Source: Fusobacterium varium (GTDB lineage Bacteria > Fusobacteriota > Fusobacteriia > Fusobacteriales > Fusobacteriaceae). From it: a stretch of 64,000 nt of DNA. Numbering within the stretch: the first letter of the stretch is position 1; the number at the start of each line of letters is the position of its first letter. The DNA is taken from the NCBI GenBank assembly GCA_002356455.1, contig AP017968.1, forward strand, positions 2,418,001-2,482,000, read 5' to 3'. The translations under genes and the position numbers were made by a program. Under the pieces are notes generated by a model, which made no database searches, was not told the origin of the DNA, and saw only the letters and a list, made by a program, of their open reading frames with translations. Below are positions 1-8,971 of the stretch, in pieces.

Positions 1-771
1 TCCTTTTTTAGATGCTCCAGTAAAAGCCCCTGCCTCATATCCGAAAAATTCTGATTCAATAAGACTTTCTGGTATAGCTCCACAGTTTATCTCAATGAAT
101 GTCTGTTCATTTCTATTGCTGTACTTATGTATTAACTTAGCTATATGAGTTTTTCCAGTTCCTGTTTCACCTGTGAGAAGTACAGAAGTATCCATCTTAG
201 ATATTTTTAATATCATTTTTAATGTATTGAACATAGATTTATCCCTAAATGTTATATCATCTATATCCACAAGTTGTTCTTTCATATTTTCCAGTTCATC
301 TTTATACTTTTGAGTCAAATTTTGATTTAAAAAAAGTTCTCTTCTCAATCTTTCTATATCTGATAAATCTCTCACATTAGTTACTATATATTTTCGTGTT
401 CCATCTTCATCTAAAACTGGCACACTAGTAACCAATACTTCTTTACCAGATGATAATTTTTGATTGACAGTGGCTTCTTTTCCTGTTTCTATCACTACAA
501 GGGAGCCTGAATTGTCATATACACCTGCAGCTACCAGATCTTTCATATTTTTTCCAATCAACTCTTCTATGTTCAGACCTGTTATTCTTCCATAAGATTT
601 ATTTACTAAAAGAGTATTTGCTTCTCCATCAGTTACATAAATTCCATCATAAGATGAATCAATTATAGATTTCATCATTTTATTGATATATCTATTTTCT
701 ATTATTTCATCTTTTAAAGATTTTGTTTCTTTTTTTTCTTTGAATAAAAATCCATACCCTTTTTTCCCCAT
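1..771 (-). CDS. PAS-containing sigma-54-dependent transcriptional activator (partial)
   Basis: Only the first 257 residues are in the window; the rest of the AAA+ domain and the expected DNA-binding HTH lie beyond base 1. Residues about 30-135 form a PAS sensor domain, followed by a short helical linker (about 138-170). The AAA+ domain then begins, with Walker A GETGTGKT at 201-208 and, close to the edge, GAFTGA at 248-253, the loop that contacts sigma-54 in this family. The start is the ATG at 771, with AAGGAG about 6 bases upstream. The ligand sensed by the PAS domain and the target promoter cannot be read from the sequence. The family assignment is secure from GAFTGA; the regulated pathway is unknown. 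Confidence 0.93.
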   Translation of the reverse strand, partial: MGKKGYGFLFKEKKETKSLKDEIIENRYINKMMKSIIDSSYDGIYVTDGEANTLLVNKSYGRITGLNIEELIGKNMKDLVAAGVYDNSGSLVVIETGKEATVNQKLSSGKEVLVTSVPVLDEDGTRKYIVTNVRDLSDIERLRRELFLNQNLTQKYKDELENMKEQLVDIDDITFRDKSMFNTLKMILKISKMDTSVLLTGETGTGKTHIAKLIHKYSNRNEQTFIEINCGAIPESLIESEFFGYEAGAFTGASKKG

Positions 772-1018
772 TCCTTTCTCCTTAGTATATATGTATTTTC
801 GTTCCAACTCAATTTTATACTCTAATTTCTTTTATTGTCAATATTTTTAATTTATCTTCTCTGCCATGAAATTTTATATATTGCTTAAAATTTGATTTTA
901 CACTAATTTATTATTCCTATATTTATTTTATTCTCTTTAATGTCTTTCTTTATTATAGTTTTTATAATATAATTGTTGTATTGATATTCAATTTAACAAG
1001 ATTTTTTAGGGAGGTAAA

Positions 1019-1414
1019 ATGTTTTCATACAAATATAAAATAGTACAGGAAGATATAAACTATGGAGGTCATGTTGGAAATGAAAGAGCTCTTCTTTTTT
1101 TTCAATTTTCAAGAATGGCATTTTTTGAATCTCTTGGATTTACAGAATTAGATTTAGGTGATGGAATTGGTGTTATTCAAAAAAATGGATATGTTGAATA
1201 TAATAAGGAACTATTTTTAAATGATGAAATAGAAATAAGAATAACTAAAATAGAAATAGAAAAAATTAATTTCACTTGCCATTATGAAATATTTAATAAT
1301 GCTGGTGAAAAAGTTATCAATGGATACACTATGCTTGTATGTTATGATTATACAGCTAAAAAAATAAAAAGAGTTCCTCAAGGTTTCAAAGATAAAGTTG
1401 AAGCTCTGGTTTAG
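1019..1414 (+). CDS. Acyl-CoA thioesterase, 4HBT hotdog family (YbgC-like)
   Basis: A 131-residue single hotdog domain, the usual length for YbgC/FcbC-type thioesterases. The N-terminal stretch has the family pattern of an acidic residue shortly before Gly-Gly-His-Val and then Asn (DINYGGHVGN, residues 12-21), which carries the active-site region, followed by the long hotdog helix with an F..FSRMAFFESLG pattern. It probably hydrolyses an acyl-CoA; the substrate is not predictable. GGGAGG lies 6 bases before the ATG, and a TATAAT hexamer sits at 963-968. The DUF523 gene starts 20 bases after the stop, so the two probably form one transcript ending at the hairpin near 1.9 kb. Confidence 0.85.
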   Translation: MFSYKYKIVQEDINYGGHVGNERALLFFQFSRMAFFESLGFTELDLGDGIGVIQKNGYVEYNKELFLNDEIEIRITKIEIEKINFTCHYEIFNNAGEKVINGYTMLVCYDYTAKKIKRVPQGFKDKVEALV

Positions 1415-1434
1415 TGATTTAGGAGGATTATATT

Positions 1435-1866
1435 ATGAAGATACTTGTCAGTGCCTGTCTGTTAGGTGTAGAATGCCGTTATAATGGTAAAGGGGAGCTG
1501 AAAAAAGATATAGAAATGCTGTTAAAGGAGCATGAACTTATACCAGTATGCCCAGAACAGCTTGGAGGCTTGGCTACTCCACGTGACCCTGCTGAGATAC
1601 AAGATAATAAAATTATCACAAAAACTGGAGTGGATGTCACAAAAGAGTATTTAAAAGGAGCTGAGGAAGTTCTTAAGTTAGCTAAACTATATAACTGCAG
1701 CACTGCCATTTTAAAAGAAAGAAGCCCTTCATGTGGCTATGGAAAAATTTATGATGGTACTTTTTCAAAGATACTCATAGATGGAAATGGAGCTGCTGCT
1801 GATTTGCTTATAAAAAATGGAATAAAAGTAACTGGTGAATCTGAAGTGAATAAAATATTTTTATAA
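1435..1866 (+). CDS. DUF523 family protein
   Basis: A 143-residue protein with the hallmark DUF523 features: SACLLGVECRYNG at residues 6-18, VCPEQLGGLATPR at about 38-50 and KERSPSCGYG at about 93-102. The conserved cysteines (8, 14, 39 and the SPSCG cysteine) suggest metal or cluster binding, but the family has no firmly established biochemical role. AGGAGG is 8 bases before the ATG. It is the second gene of a probable two-gene transcript with the thioesterase and is followed directly by a terminator. Confidence 0.88.
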   Translation: MKILVSACLLGVECRYNGKGELKKDIEMLLKEHELIPVCPEQLGGLATPRDPAEIQDNKIITKTGVDVTKEYLKGAEEVLKLAKLYNCSTAILKERSPSCGYGKIYDGTFSKILIDGNGAAADLLIKNGIKVTGESEVNKIFL

Positions 1867-1868
1867 TT

Positions 1869-1917
1869 AAAAAGCTGCTTAAAAATAGATTAAATTTCTA
1901 CTTATGGCAGCTTTTTT
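1869..1917 (+). terminator. Intrinsic terminator after the DUF523 gene
   Basis: The stem AAAAAGCTGC / GCAGCTTTTT (1869-1878 with 1907-1916) ends in a T run, directly after the stop codon at 1866. The A/T symmetry could also allow it to work for the opposite strand. Confidence 0.8.
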
Positions 1918-1962
1918 ATTTATGAAATATTATTTAATTTTTTAAAAATTTTTAATAAAAAT

Positions 1963-2202
1963 CTATATTAAAACTTCTGTATCTTCCAATATTAACTTTA
2001 GTCTTTCAATAACTTCTTCTAACCACAGTTCATTTGATTCAAATATTTCTATTTTTTCCATTATATTATCATGGTACTGTATTATTTCATTTTTTATCTG
2101 ACTTACTTCTTTTTTCTCTTTTTGTACTTTAGCTTGTGCTATTTTTTCAACATTATCTTTAACTAACTTCAATAATCTTTTTGTTTCTGATATTTTATCC
2201 AT
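1963..2202 (-). CDS. Small coiled-coil hypothetical protein
   Basis: A 79-residue, highly charged protein (rich in Lys, Glu and Ile) predicted to be almost entirely helical, with heptad-like spacing of Ile/Leu/Val; no membrane segment or signal peptide. GGAGG lies 5-6 bases before the ATG, which supports translation. It lies 51 bases after the DUF4184 gene on the same strand and may be co-transcribed with it. No family was recognised; its position and size suggest a structural or regulatory accessory protein, but no function can be given. Confidence 0.6.
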   Translation of the reverse strand: MDKISETKRLLKLVKDNVEKIAQAKVQKEKKEVSQIKNEIIQYHDNIMEKIEIFESNELWLEEVIERLKLILEDTEVLI

Positions 2203-2253
2203 ATCTATCCTCCAAAGCTTTTATTTTCATTTATATTTCAAAGATTCAATTGA

Positions 2254-2991
2254 TTATCCTTTAATTTTTTTCTTTTTCTCTCTAAATATAAAAGAAGTCA
2301 ATATTAAAGAAATAAGAAAAGCTGTAATAAAATTCACTATTACATGCCATAAAGAATAATAAGGAATTCTCTTTGAAAGCCCGTAAAACATTATTATTGG
2401 TGTTGAAACAATCAAAAAAACCCAATATTTATACTTTCCCTTTTGAAATATACAATTTGGATCTGGAGGAAGATTAATAACAACTTTAATAACCACTATT
2501 CCTCCTATAAGAGTACTTATATGCTGCAGTCCCCTATATATAGGTATTTTTGTTCCAAATAGTTTTACAGAAGATTCCAATACTGGAAACATTTTTACAA
2601 AATGTCCTGTTCTATGAGTAAACCCATCCCATAGTATATGAGAACATATTCCAATTATGATTGAAATTATAACAATATACCAATTCTTTTTAAAATAACT
2701 ATTCCAATTAAAATTTCTAAGATCTATAAAACGTGCTTCAAAAAAAAGAGGCATATTATTAATTAATGCTTCTTTGATTAAATTATGAAAAAGAAAAGCC
2801 AGAAAAATACCCATGGGTAAATCATACCATAAAATTCCACTCATAGTATGGCTGTATTTGCTTTTCATTCTCAAAAAATATTCAAAATCAGGAGCTATAC
2901 TTCCTACAATAAGCCCTGTCATTGATATATATTTTTTAGGTAATTTTTTCAATGGTAATATAATTGCAGGATGTGAAAATGTAAATGGCAT
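2254..2991 (-). CDS. DUF4184 family integral membrane protein
   Basis: A 245-residue protein starting MPFTFSHPAIILPL, the characteristic opening of DUF4184 proteins, with further conserved features: GSIAPDFEYF (about 29-38), SHTMSG and a SHILWDGFTHRTG motif near residues 121-133. The many His/Asp residues in or near membrane segments resemble metal-dependent membrane hydrolases of the YdjM type (inference). Five to seven hydrophobic segments are visible and the C-terminus is a basic lysine run. AAGGAG lies 7 bases before the ATG. Role unknown. Confidence 0.82.
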   Translation of the reverse strand: MPFTFSHPAIILPLKKLPKKYISMTGLIVGSIAPDFEYFLRMKSKYSHTMSGILWYDLPMGIFLAFLFHNLIKEALINNMPLFFEARFIDLRNFNWNSYFKKNWYIVIISIIIGICSHILWDGFTHRTGHFVKMFPVLESSVKLFGTKIPIYRGLQHISTLIGGIVVIKVVINLPPDPNCIFQKGKYKYWVFLIVSTPIIMFYGLSKRIPYYSLWHVIVNFITAFLISLILTSFIFREKKKKIKG

Positions 2992-3131
2992 TAATTTCTC
3001 CTTTATATGTTCAAGTTTATGTTTAAAATAATGTCTATGTCACCTAAGCAGTGTGCTTACATATCAAAAAATTTCATCTCTTTTACTATACCAAATTTAT
3101 CATTATTTTTAAAATTTTATTTTCAATAAAA

Positions 3132-3191
3132 AATGAGAAAGTTCTTAAAACTCTAATTTTTCCTAAATAATTTTCATTAAACTTTCTCATT
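3132..3191 (-). terminator. Long-armed terminator hairpin after the patatin gene
   Basis: The outer arms AATGAGAAAGTT and AACTTTCTCATT pair across about 60 bases with a partly paired interior; on the minus strand the hairpin is followed by a T run. It lies just after the patatin stop codon (3199). Confidence 0.7.
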
Positions 3192-3198
3192 GATTATT

Positions 3199-4320
3199 TT
3201 ATTTTAAAATAGAATCATATGAATAATAAACACATTTTGCATTCTCATATCCATGTCTTAATATCAAATTATAATCTGTTTCAGTAGGTTTATTCAAAGT
3301 AGTTTTGTAAGTTTTTACTTTAACACAATCCTCTTCTTTTAAACATTCTTTTAATAATTCTTCTTTTATTTTTTCATCAAGTTTCCCACTAGAAGTTATT
3401 TTTTCAGCAGAGTTTCCTATCTGCACATACATACCTGCTTTTTTTTCAGTTATGAAAGCCATATATTCTCTGCTTCTCAAAGCTCCAATTTGATCCATAG
3501 CTATATCTAATAATCGTTTTGTATCTCCTAATTTTTCAAGAATACTCCTTCCGCTTTCAGTAAATTCTGCACTTCCAGCTGAAGCATTACTCACTATACA
3601 AAAATCTACACCTTTTCTGCATGCTCCACCATTTCCCATTTTATAAATAGCTTCCAATCCAAGATTATCGTAGACTCCTCCATCCCATAAATGTATGTGA
3701 TCATGTTTCAAGATTTTTTTATCTTCACTTCCATAATCATACCAATTGTATTTTCTTGTATCTAATTTGTACATTCCTACTAAGAAAGGAAATCCTGCAG
3801 ATGAAGCAATTGCATTTACCAATGGAAAATCTTTAGAATCAAAATATCCTATTTTATAATCTCCACTGAATTTTTGTGAAAAACGAAAATTTTTTCCTGT
3901 TTCAAAAGTAGTGCAGTTAACTGACCATGCTGGATAAGCAGGAAGCTCTCCAAAAGTTCCTTTTATTTTCCAGCATTTTTCCATTGCTTCTGCCAATATA
4001 TTTGATTTACTTCCAAATAGTTTCCAAGGTTTTTTTAAACTTGTTATCAAAGTTTTATTTTGGACATCTTCTTTTAATATTGCAGTTTTCAGATTTGGAA
4101 GAACTTCCTCAAGATATTCTCTGTTTGTAGGCCATTTCATATTATTGTATGTATATATCAATCCAACAGCTATACTGGCTCCAGATACTGAAGAAATATG
4201 TTTTATATTTTCCATAAGTTCATTTTCTGCCAGCCATTTAAAAAGTCCTAAATGGAATATAGTTGCTCTTATTCCACCCCCTGATAAAGCAACTCCAATT
4301 TTTACATCTTTCTTTCCCAT
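3199..4320 (-). CDS. Patatin-like phospholipase family protein
   Basis: A 373-residue cytosolic-looking protein with the patatin Ser-Asp dyad elements. The oxyanion loop is ALSGGGIRA (residues 12-20), the nucleophile region is SSVSGASIA near 43-51 and the Asp is in WDGGVYDNLGLE near 213-224 (DGG motif). The nucleophile motif reads S-V-S-G-A, so both glycines of the textbook GxSxG are replaced while an SGxS pattern is kept, as in some cPLA2-like and patatin subfamilies. It probably has lipid acyl hydrolase activity. No signal peptide. AAGGAG lies about 8 bases before the ATG; the gene is followed by its own terminator and preceded by the YwqK-repeat lipoprotein on the same strand. Confidence 0.87.
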   Translation of the reverse strand: MGKKDVKIGVALSGGGIRATIFHLGLFKWLAENELMENIKHISSVSGASIAVGLIYTYNNMKWPTNREYLEEVLPNLKTAILKEDVQNKTLITSLKKPWKLFGSKSNILAEAMEKCWKIKGTFGELPAYPAWSVNCTTFETGKNFRFSQKFSGDYKIGYFDSKDFPLVNAIASSAGFPFLVGMYKLDTRKYNWYDYGSEDKKILKHDHIHLWDGGVYDNLGLEAIYKMGNGGACRKGVDFCIVSNASAGSAEFTESGRSILEKLGDTKRLLDIAMDQIGALRSREYMAFITEKKAGMYVQIGNSAEKITSSGKLDEKIKEELLKECLKEEDCVKVKTYKTTLNKPTETDYNLILRHGYENAKCVYYSYDSILK

Positions 4321-4350
4321 ATAAATCTCTCCTTATATAAATCTGACATT

Positions 4351-5031
4351 TTATTCTTCAATATCAATTCCTACTATTCTTCCATTTCTGTAAATTCCAT
4401 TCATTAAAATATTTCCCTCTCTGTCAAATGCATGCCATTCACCATTTCTTATTCCTCTTTCATAATTTACAATATAAGCTATATTTCCCTCTTCATCAAA
4501 ATATTTCCATTCTCCTTGTCTTAACTGATTCACAACATTCCCATTACATAGAAGTTTTCCATTTTTTTGATATATTGCTATGCTTATAATATTTTCCCCA
4601 TCAATAAATATATTTTGCACTTCGAGCTGTCCTTCTTCATCAAACATTTCCCAGAAGCCGCTTCTTTTTCCATTTGTATAGTTACCTTTTACTTTTATTT
4701 TTCCATTATCATGATAATATACCTGTTCTCCATTAAGCTGTCCATTTACATACTTTTCAACACTAGATATTTTTCCATTTTTTTCATTATAGAATGTCCA
4801 TTTTTTATCTCTTTTATCGTCTTTAAAAAATCCTTTTACAGCAATTTTTCCATTTTCATAATAACTTGTCATTTTTCCATTTTTCTTATTATTAATATAT
4901 ATTATTTTAGATTCCATAGTTCCGTTTTCATAATAAGTTTTTATAGTTTCTTTAGAAGAAGAGGGAATATTGTTTCTTATATTTGTACATCCTATCATCA
5001 AGAAACTGATGATCAGAATAATATATTTCAT
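4351..5031 (-). CDS. YwqK/MORN-variant repeat lipoprotein
   Basis: A 226-residue protein with a lipoprotein signal peptide (hydrophobic stretch ending LMIGC, acylated Cys at 15). The mature part is a tandem array of roughly nine units of about 22 residues built on Y..NG.....G.....G.W..Y, the MORN-variant repeat found in YwqK-family proteins. Such repeats form beta-hairpin ladders and are often annotated as toxin-antitoxin YwqK antitoxin, a label that does not fit well with a lipid-anchored protein. GGAGG lies 7-8 bases before the ATG. It lies 30 bases upstream of the patatin gene on the same strand. Probable surface or periplasmic role, unknown partner. Confidence 0.8.
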   Translation of the reverse strand: MKYIILIISFLMIGCTNIRNNIPSSSKETIKTYYENGTMESKIIYINNKKNGKMTSYYENGKIAVKGFFKDDKRDKKWTFYNEKNGKISSVEKYVNGQLNGEQVYYHDNGKIKVKGNYTNGKRSGFWEMFDEEGQLEVQNIFIDGENIISIAIYQKNGKLLCNGNVVNQLRQGEWKYFDEEGNIAYIVNYERGIRNGEWHAFDREGNILMNGIYRNGRIVGIDIEE

Positions 5032-5216
5032 AGTTGAACCTCCAGTTGTTCCATTCTTTACTTTTTATTTTACAACAATTATAGTCACTATTCAACAAAT
5101 ATATTCCTTATTCCAGAAATAAATTTATTGTAATTTAAAAAAATATGATATCAGTATTGTTCTGAAACTAATTATCCTAATAAGCAACCTCTAGTGTATT
5201 CTCAATAATGTTCTTA

Positions 5217-5245
5217 TTGACTTTTAGTGAAAAAAAAATTATACT
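5217..5245 (+). promoter_or_regulatory. Sigma-70-type promoter for the FabG-thiolase operon
   Basis: TTGACT (5217-5222) and TATACT (5240-5245) are separated by exactly 17 bases, 68 bases before the ATG of the FabG-like gene. Both hexamers differ from consensus at one position, so strong constitutive transcription is expected. Confidence 0.75.
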
Positions 5246-5313
5246 TATCATAAGTGTTTAAAATAAAATATTATTTAGCTCAAATTTATGCTGAAAGTTT
5301 AAGGAGGAAAATA

Positions 5314-6036
5314 ATGGATAGATTAAAAGGTAAAATTGCTTTAGTTACTGGAAGTGCTAGGGGAATAGGTAGAGCTGTTGTTGAAAAATTTGCTGCTGAA
5401 GGTGCAGAAATGGTTATATCTTGTGATATGGGAGAAGCTGTATATGAACAGCCAAATGTAAGACATGAAATATTGAATGTTACTGACAGAGCTGCTATAA
5501 AGGAATTTGTTGCAAAGATTGCTGCTGAATATGGAAGAATAGATATATTAATAAATAATGCTGGTATCACTAAAGATGCCCTTTTACAAAGAATGACTGA
5601 AGAACAATGGGATGCAGTTATCAATGTTAACTTAAAAGGAGTATTTAACATGACTCAAGCTGTTGCTCCTATTATGTCAAAAAATAAATCAGGATCAATA
5701 GTTACACTTTCATCTGTAGTTGGACTATATGGTAACTTAGCTCAAACTAACTACTCAGCTACAAAAGGTGGAGTTATTGCTATGACTAAAACTTGGGCAA
5801 AAGAATTAGCAAGAAGAGGAGCTATCAGAGCAAACTGTGTAGCACCTGGATTCATTGAAAGCCCAATGACTGATGTATTATCAGAAAAAGTAGTTGCCGG
5901 AATGATGGAAAGAACTCCATTAGCAAGATTTGGAACTGCTGAAGATGTAGCTAATGCTATCTTATTCTTAGCAAGTGATGAAGCTTCATATATCACAGGA
6001 CAAGTTTTACCAGTAACTGGAGGACTAGTTATTTAA
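5314..6036 (+). CDS. FabG-type SDR: 3-oxoacyl-ACP or acetoacetyl-CoA reductase
   Basis: A 240-residue classical short-chain dehydrogenase. Visible motifs are TGSARGIG (12-19, cofactor-binding glycines), NNAG (81-84), LSS (132-134), YSATK (147-151, catalytic Tyr and Lys) and a C-terminal ITGQVLPVTGG. An in-frame ATG 60 bases upstream exists, but AAGGAGG sits 7 bases before the ATG at 5314 and homologues start at this point. The thiolase gene follows 40 bases downstream, so the pair resembles PhaA/PhaB: the thiolase makes acetoacetyl-CoA and this enzyme would reduce it to 3-hydroxybutyryl-CoA. A role in fatty-acid synthesis as FabG is the alternative; no other fab genes are nearby, which favours the CoA route. 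Confidence 0.85.
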   Translation: MDRLKGKIALVTGSARGIGRAVVEKFAAEGAEMVISCDMGEAVYEQPNVRHEILNVTDRAAIKEFVAKIAAEYGRIDILINNAGITKDALLQRMTEEQWDAVINVNLKGVFNMTQAVAPIMSKNKSGSIVTLSSVVGLYGNLAQTNYSATKGGVIAMTKTWAKELARRGAIRANCVAPGFIESPMTDVLSEKVVAGMMERTPLARFGTAEDVANAILFLASDEASYITGQVLPVTGGLVI

Positions 6037-6076
6037 TTTTCACAATTAAAATAAAATTTAGGTATAGGAGGATTTA

Positions 6077-7285
6077 ATGAGTAAAGTATACATTGTAGCA
6101 GCAAAAAGATCTGCTATAGGAAGTTTTTTAGGAAGTTTAGCCCCTTTATCATCTAGCGACCTTGGAGCCGCAGTTGCAAAACAAGTTATTGAAGATGCAA
6201 AAATTGATCCAGCAAATCTGGATGAAGTAGTTATCGGAAATGTATTACAAGCAGGTCAGGCACAAGGTGTAGGAAGACAGGTAGCCATAAAAGCTGGTGT
6301 ACCTCAAGAAGTTCCTGGTTATACACTGAATATTATATGTGGAAGTGGAATGAAAACTATCATTTCTTCTTATGCTAACATTAAAGCAGGAGAAGCAAAT
6401 CTTATCCTTGCTGGAGGAACTGAATCAATGTCTAATGCTGGATTCATCCTTCCAGGAAAAGTAAGAGGCGGACATAAAATGGCTGACCTTACTATGAAGG
6501 ATCATATGGTATTTGATGCTCTTACAGATGCATTTACAAATGTACATATGGGAATCACTGCTGAAAATATAGCTGCTAAATATGGAATCACAAGAGAAGA
6601 GCAAGATGCATTTTCATTTGGTTCTCAACAAAAAGCAATAGCTGCTGTTGATTCTGGAAGATTTAAAGATGAAATAGTTCCTGTTACTATAAGCACTAAA
6701 AAAGGAGATATCATTGTTGATACAGATGAGTATCCAAACAGAAAAACTGACCTTGAAAAATTGGCTAAGTTAAAACCTTCTTTCAAAAAAGATGGAACTG
6801 TTACAGCTGGAAACGCTTCTGGATTAAATGATGGTGCTTCTATGATGGTTCTTGCTTCTGAAGAAGCAGTTGCTAAATATAATCTAAAACCTTTAGTTGA
6901 AATAGTTGCTACTGGTATAGGTGGAGTAGATCCTCAAATAATGGGAATGGGGCCTGTTCCTGCCATTGGAAATGCTCTTAAAAAAGCTGGAATGAAACTT
7001 CAGGATATGGAGCTTATTGAATTAAATGAAGCATTTGCTTCTCAGTCTTTAGGAGTTATGAAAGAGTTATGTACACAACATGGTGTAGAAAGAGAATGGT
7101 TCAATGATAAAACTAACGTTAATGGCGGAGCCATTGCTTTAGGACATCCGGTTGGAGCATCTGGTAACAGAATTATGGTCACTTTAATATATGAAATGAA
7201 GAAAAGAGGATTAACTTATGGACTTGCTTCTCTATGTATTGGTGGAGGAATGGGAACTGCTGTAATTCTTAAAAATATTGATTAA
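6077..7285 (+). CDS. Acetyl-CoA C-acetyltransferase (thiolase)
   Basis: A 402-residue thiolase of normal family length. It carries the acyl-accepting cysteine in NIICGSG (Cys88), the GHPVGASG box with the catalytic His, the LNEAFA motif and the C-terminal CIGGGMG with the second active-site cysteine. It catalyses the reversible condensation of two acetyl-CoA to acetoacetyl-CoA, the entry step of butyrate formation typical of fusobacteria, or the reverse thiolysis. AGGAGG lies 6 bases before the ATG. It is the second gene of an operon with the FabG-like reductase and ends at a strong terminator. Confidence 0.95.
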   Translation: MSKVYIVAAKRSAIGSFLGSLAPLSSSDLGAAVAKQVIEDAKIDPANLDEVVIGNVLQAGQAQGVGRQVAIKAGVPQEVPGYTLNIICGSGMKTIISSYANIKAGEANLILAGGTESMSNAGFILPGKVRGGHKMADLTMKDHMVFDALTDAFTNVHMGITAENIAAKYGITREEQDAFSFGSQQKAIAAVDSGRFKDEIVPVTISTKKGDIIVDTDEYPNRKTDLEKLAKLKPSFKKDGTVTAGNASGLNDGASMMVLASEEAVAKYNLKPLVEIVATGIGGVDPQIMGMGPVPAIGNALKKAGMKLQDMELIELNEAFASQSLGVMKELCTQHGVEREWFNDKTNVNGGAIALGHPVGASGNRIMVTLIYEMKKRGLTYGLASLCIGGGMGTAVILKNID

Positions 7286-7300
7286 TAAAACTTATTGATT

Positions 7301-7332
7301 AAGAAGCTGGTAAAAAACCAGCTTCTTTTTTT
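7301..7332 (+). terminator. Intrinsic terminator after thiolase
   Basis: A perfect 10-bp stem AAGAAGCTGG / CCAGCTTCTT (7301-7310 with 7318-7327), a 7-base loop and a T run. Confidence 0.9.
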
Positions 7333-7341
7333 GTTTAATTA

Positions 7342-7350
7342 TGGTATAAT
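7342..7350 (+). promoter_or_regulatory. Extended -10 promoter element
   Basis: TGGTATAAT is a TGn extended -10, 23 bases before the ATG of the small exported protein. No good -35 is present because the terminator hairpin occupies that position. Confidence 0.6.
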
Positions 7351-7372
7351 TATTATAAGAGAGGTGATGATA

Positions 7373-7705
7373 ATGTTCAAGAAAGTGTTATTTTTATGTG
7401 TCATTATGAGCAGTATTGCTTTTGCAGCATCTGTACCTAAAGATAGTGTTGAAATGAGAATAAAACAATTTAACGAATATAAGCAGTTAGTTGATTCAAA
7501 TCGTGAAAAAGAGATAGCAAGAAATACCCCTAGTAAAGAAGAAATAGAAATACAGCTTATGAAAGAAAAGCAGGAGTTTGAAAAACAAATAGCTATTGAA
7601 AGAGAAAAAAGAGAGCAAAGACGGGATAATCTAGTTAATACTGTTCTTATTGGTGGAATAGGTTATGGTGGATATAGAATAGGAAGACATCACAGATGGT
7701 GGTAA
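7373..7705 (+). CDS. Small exported protein with coiled coil and Gly/His-rich tail
   Basis: A 110-residue protein. The reading frame opens upstream at 7295, but GAGGTG (7361-7366) and the signal peptide fix the start at the ATG at 7373. Residues 1-17 form a signal peptide (MFKKVLFLCVIMSSIAFA, cleavage probably after AFA). Residues about 25-85 are charged and helical (Glu/Lys/Gln-rich), and the C-terminus is GGIGYGGYRIGRHHRWW. A single-gene unit with its own extended -10 promoter and terminator. The build (signal peptide plus coiled coil) is broadly like small fusobacterial surface proteins, but no FadA-type similarity is seen. Function unknown. Confidence 0.75.
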   Translation: MFKKVLFLCVIMSSIAFAASVPKDSVEMRIKQFNEYKQLVDSNREKEIARNTPSKEEIEIQLMKEKQEFEKQIAIEREKREQRRDNLVNTVLIGGIGYGGYRIGRHHRWW

Positions 7706-7710
7706 AATTT

Positions 7711-7763
7711 AAAAGAGGATGGCTGGAGAGAAATATAATTTCTCTCATGAACTATCCTCTTTT
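7711..7763. terminator. Bidirectional terminator between convergent genes
   Basis: The outer stem AAAAGAGGAT / ATCCTCTTTT (7711-7720 with 7754-7763) surrounds an inner stem GAGAGAAAT / ATTTCTCTC. A/T runs on both sides allow it to serve the small exported protein gene (+) and the methyltransferase gene (-). Confidence 0.8.
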
Positions 7764-7768
7764 ATTTA

Positions 7769-8971
7769 TTATAATTTTATTAAAAAGTATGGTGAAAGAA
7801 GACTATCTAAAAGTGGTTCAATTCCTAAAAACTTTTTAAATTTTCCATATTCTTCAAATTTTTTCTTTAAAAATTCTGTAGTTGTTTTTTCCTTTATTCC
7901 TTTGATAAGAGTGTTTTTAGGAGTATGTTCCATGTCTATGAATTCCATCACTTGAGTTCTGTATCCACATAATTCCAGAGCTTGTGCTCTAAAAGCATCT
8001 GTAGCAATAGTTGCATATTTTTCTAAAAGTATTCCATGTTTTCCAACAGGAAGCTGGAATGTAAAAAAATCACTTTTTTTATTAGCACTTATCTTGTCAT
8101 TAAATTCATGCTGACAGCATGGAACTGCAAGAATAGCCTTTGCATTTAATTCCAGTCCTTTCAGCAGTGCATAGTCTGTAGCATTATTGCAGGCATGAAG
8201 CGAAAATATTATATCCACATTTTGAAGTTTGTCAAAATCTTTAATATCTCCTGTTAAAAACTCCAAATTTTCACATTTTAATTCTGCAGCTATATCATTA
8301 CATTTCTTTATTACATCTTTTTTTAAATCCAGTCCTATTATTTCAAAAGTAAAGTTTTTTATATTTTTTAAATAATGATGAAGTGCAAAAGTAAGATATG
8401 ATTTTCCACATCCAAAATCTACAAATTTAACATGCGAACTAATAAGTTTTTTATATTGAAGTTCTTTTATTGTATCATCTATAAATTCAAGATATTTATT
8501 TATCTGTCTGAACTTATCATAACTTTGCTTAAAAACTTCCCCTTTTTCTCCCATTACTCCTAGTTTTGTAAGAAAAGGTACTGGAGTTCCCTCTTCCAAT
8601 ATATAATTTTTCTTTTTATTATGCTCTAAAGTTTTCAATGTTTTTGTATTTTCAGTTTTTTTGAGATTAAAAGCATTTTTTCCTTTCAATATCTGATAAT
8701 CACTTCCATTTACAGATATCAATATCTGTTTAAAATTATCTAATATTTCAGAAAATTTTATTTTTGAAGAATCAGCACATATATTTTCATGAAAAGCTTT
8801 ATTATCTTTAAACTGTTCAAATTGTATAAATATTTCATCTTTTATCCTCAATGGTTTTATATTTATCTTTGAATATGGATATCCTTTATCTAAAGGATTT
8901 GAAATAGTACCAATATTCTTATCTATAATGTCAGCGAACAATTTCTCTATATATTCCTTATTTACTTTCAT
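7769..8971 (-). CDS. SAM-dependent methyltransferase (Methyltransf_32-like)
   Basis: A 400-residue protein. The C-terminal half is a class I methyltransferase: motif I is VDFGCGKSYLTFALHHYL near residues 184-201, motif II is IGLDL near 214 and an acidic GDIKDFDKLQNVDIIFSLHA region follows. FSLHACNNATDYAL and AVPCCQHEF are typical of the Methyltransf_32 group. The N-terminal ~150 residues are family-specific and may bind substrate. A GTG codon lies 9 bases upstream in frame, but AAGGAG spacing favours the ATG at 8971. Substrate unknown; RNA or small-molecule methylation are both possible. Confidence 0.8.
   Translation of the reverse strand: MKVNKEYIEKLFADIIDKNIGTISNPLDKGYPYSKINIKPLRIKDEIFIQFEQFKDNKAFHENICADSSKIKFSEILDNFKQILISVNGSDYQILKGKNAFNLKKTENTKTLKTLEHNKKKNYILEEGTPVPFLTKLGVMGEKGEVFKQSYDKFRQINKYLEFIDDTIKELQYKKLISSHVKFVDFGCGKSYLTFALHHYLKNIKNFTFEIIGLDLKKDVIKKCNDIAAELKCENLEFLTGDIKDFDKLQNVDIIFSLHACNNATDYALLKGLELNAKAILAVPCCQHEFNDKISANKKSDFFTFQLPVGKHGILLEKYATIATDAFRAQALELCGYRTQVMEFIDMEHTPKNTLIKGIKEKTTTEFLKKKFEEYGKFKKFLGIEPLLDSLLSPYFLIKL

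Noticed and set aside
5254-5313. Upstream ATG of the FabG-like frame as the start
   Set aside because: No ribosome site before it, while AAGGAGG precedes the ATG at 5314, and the extra residues are not typical of the family.
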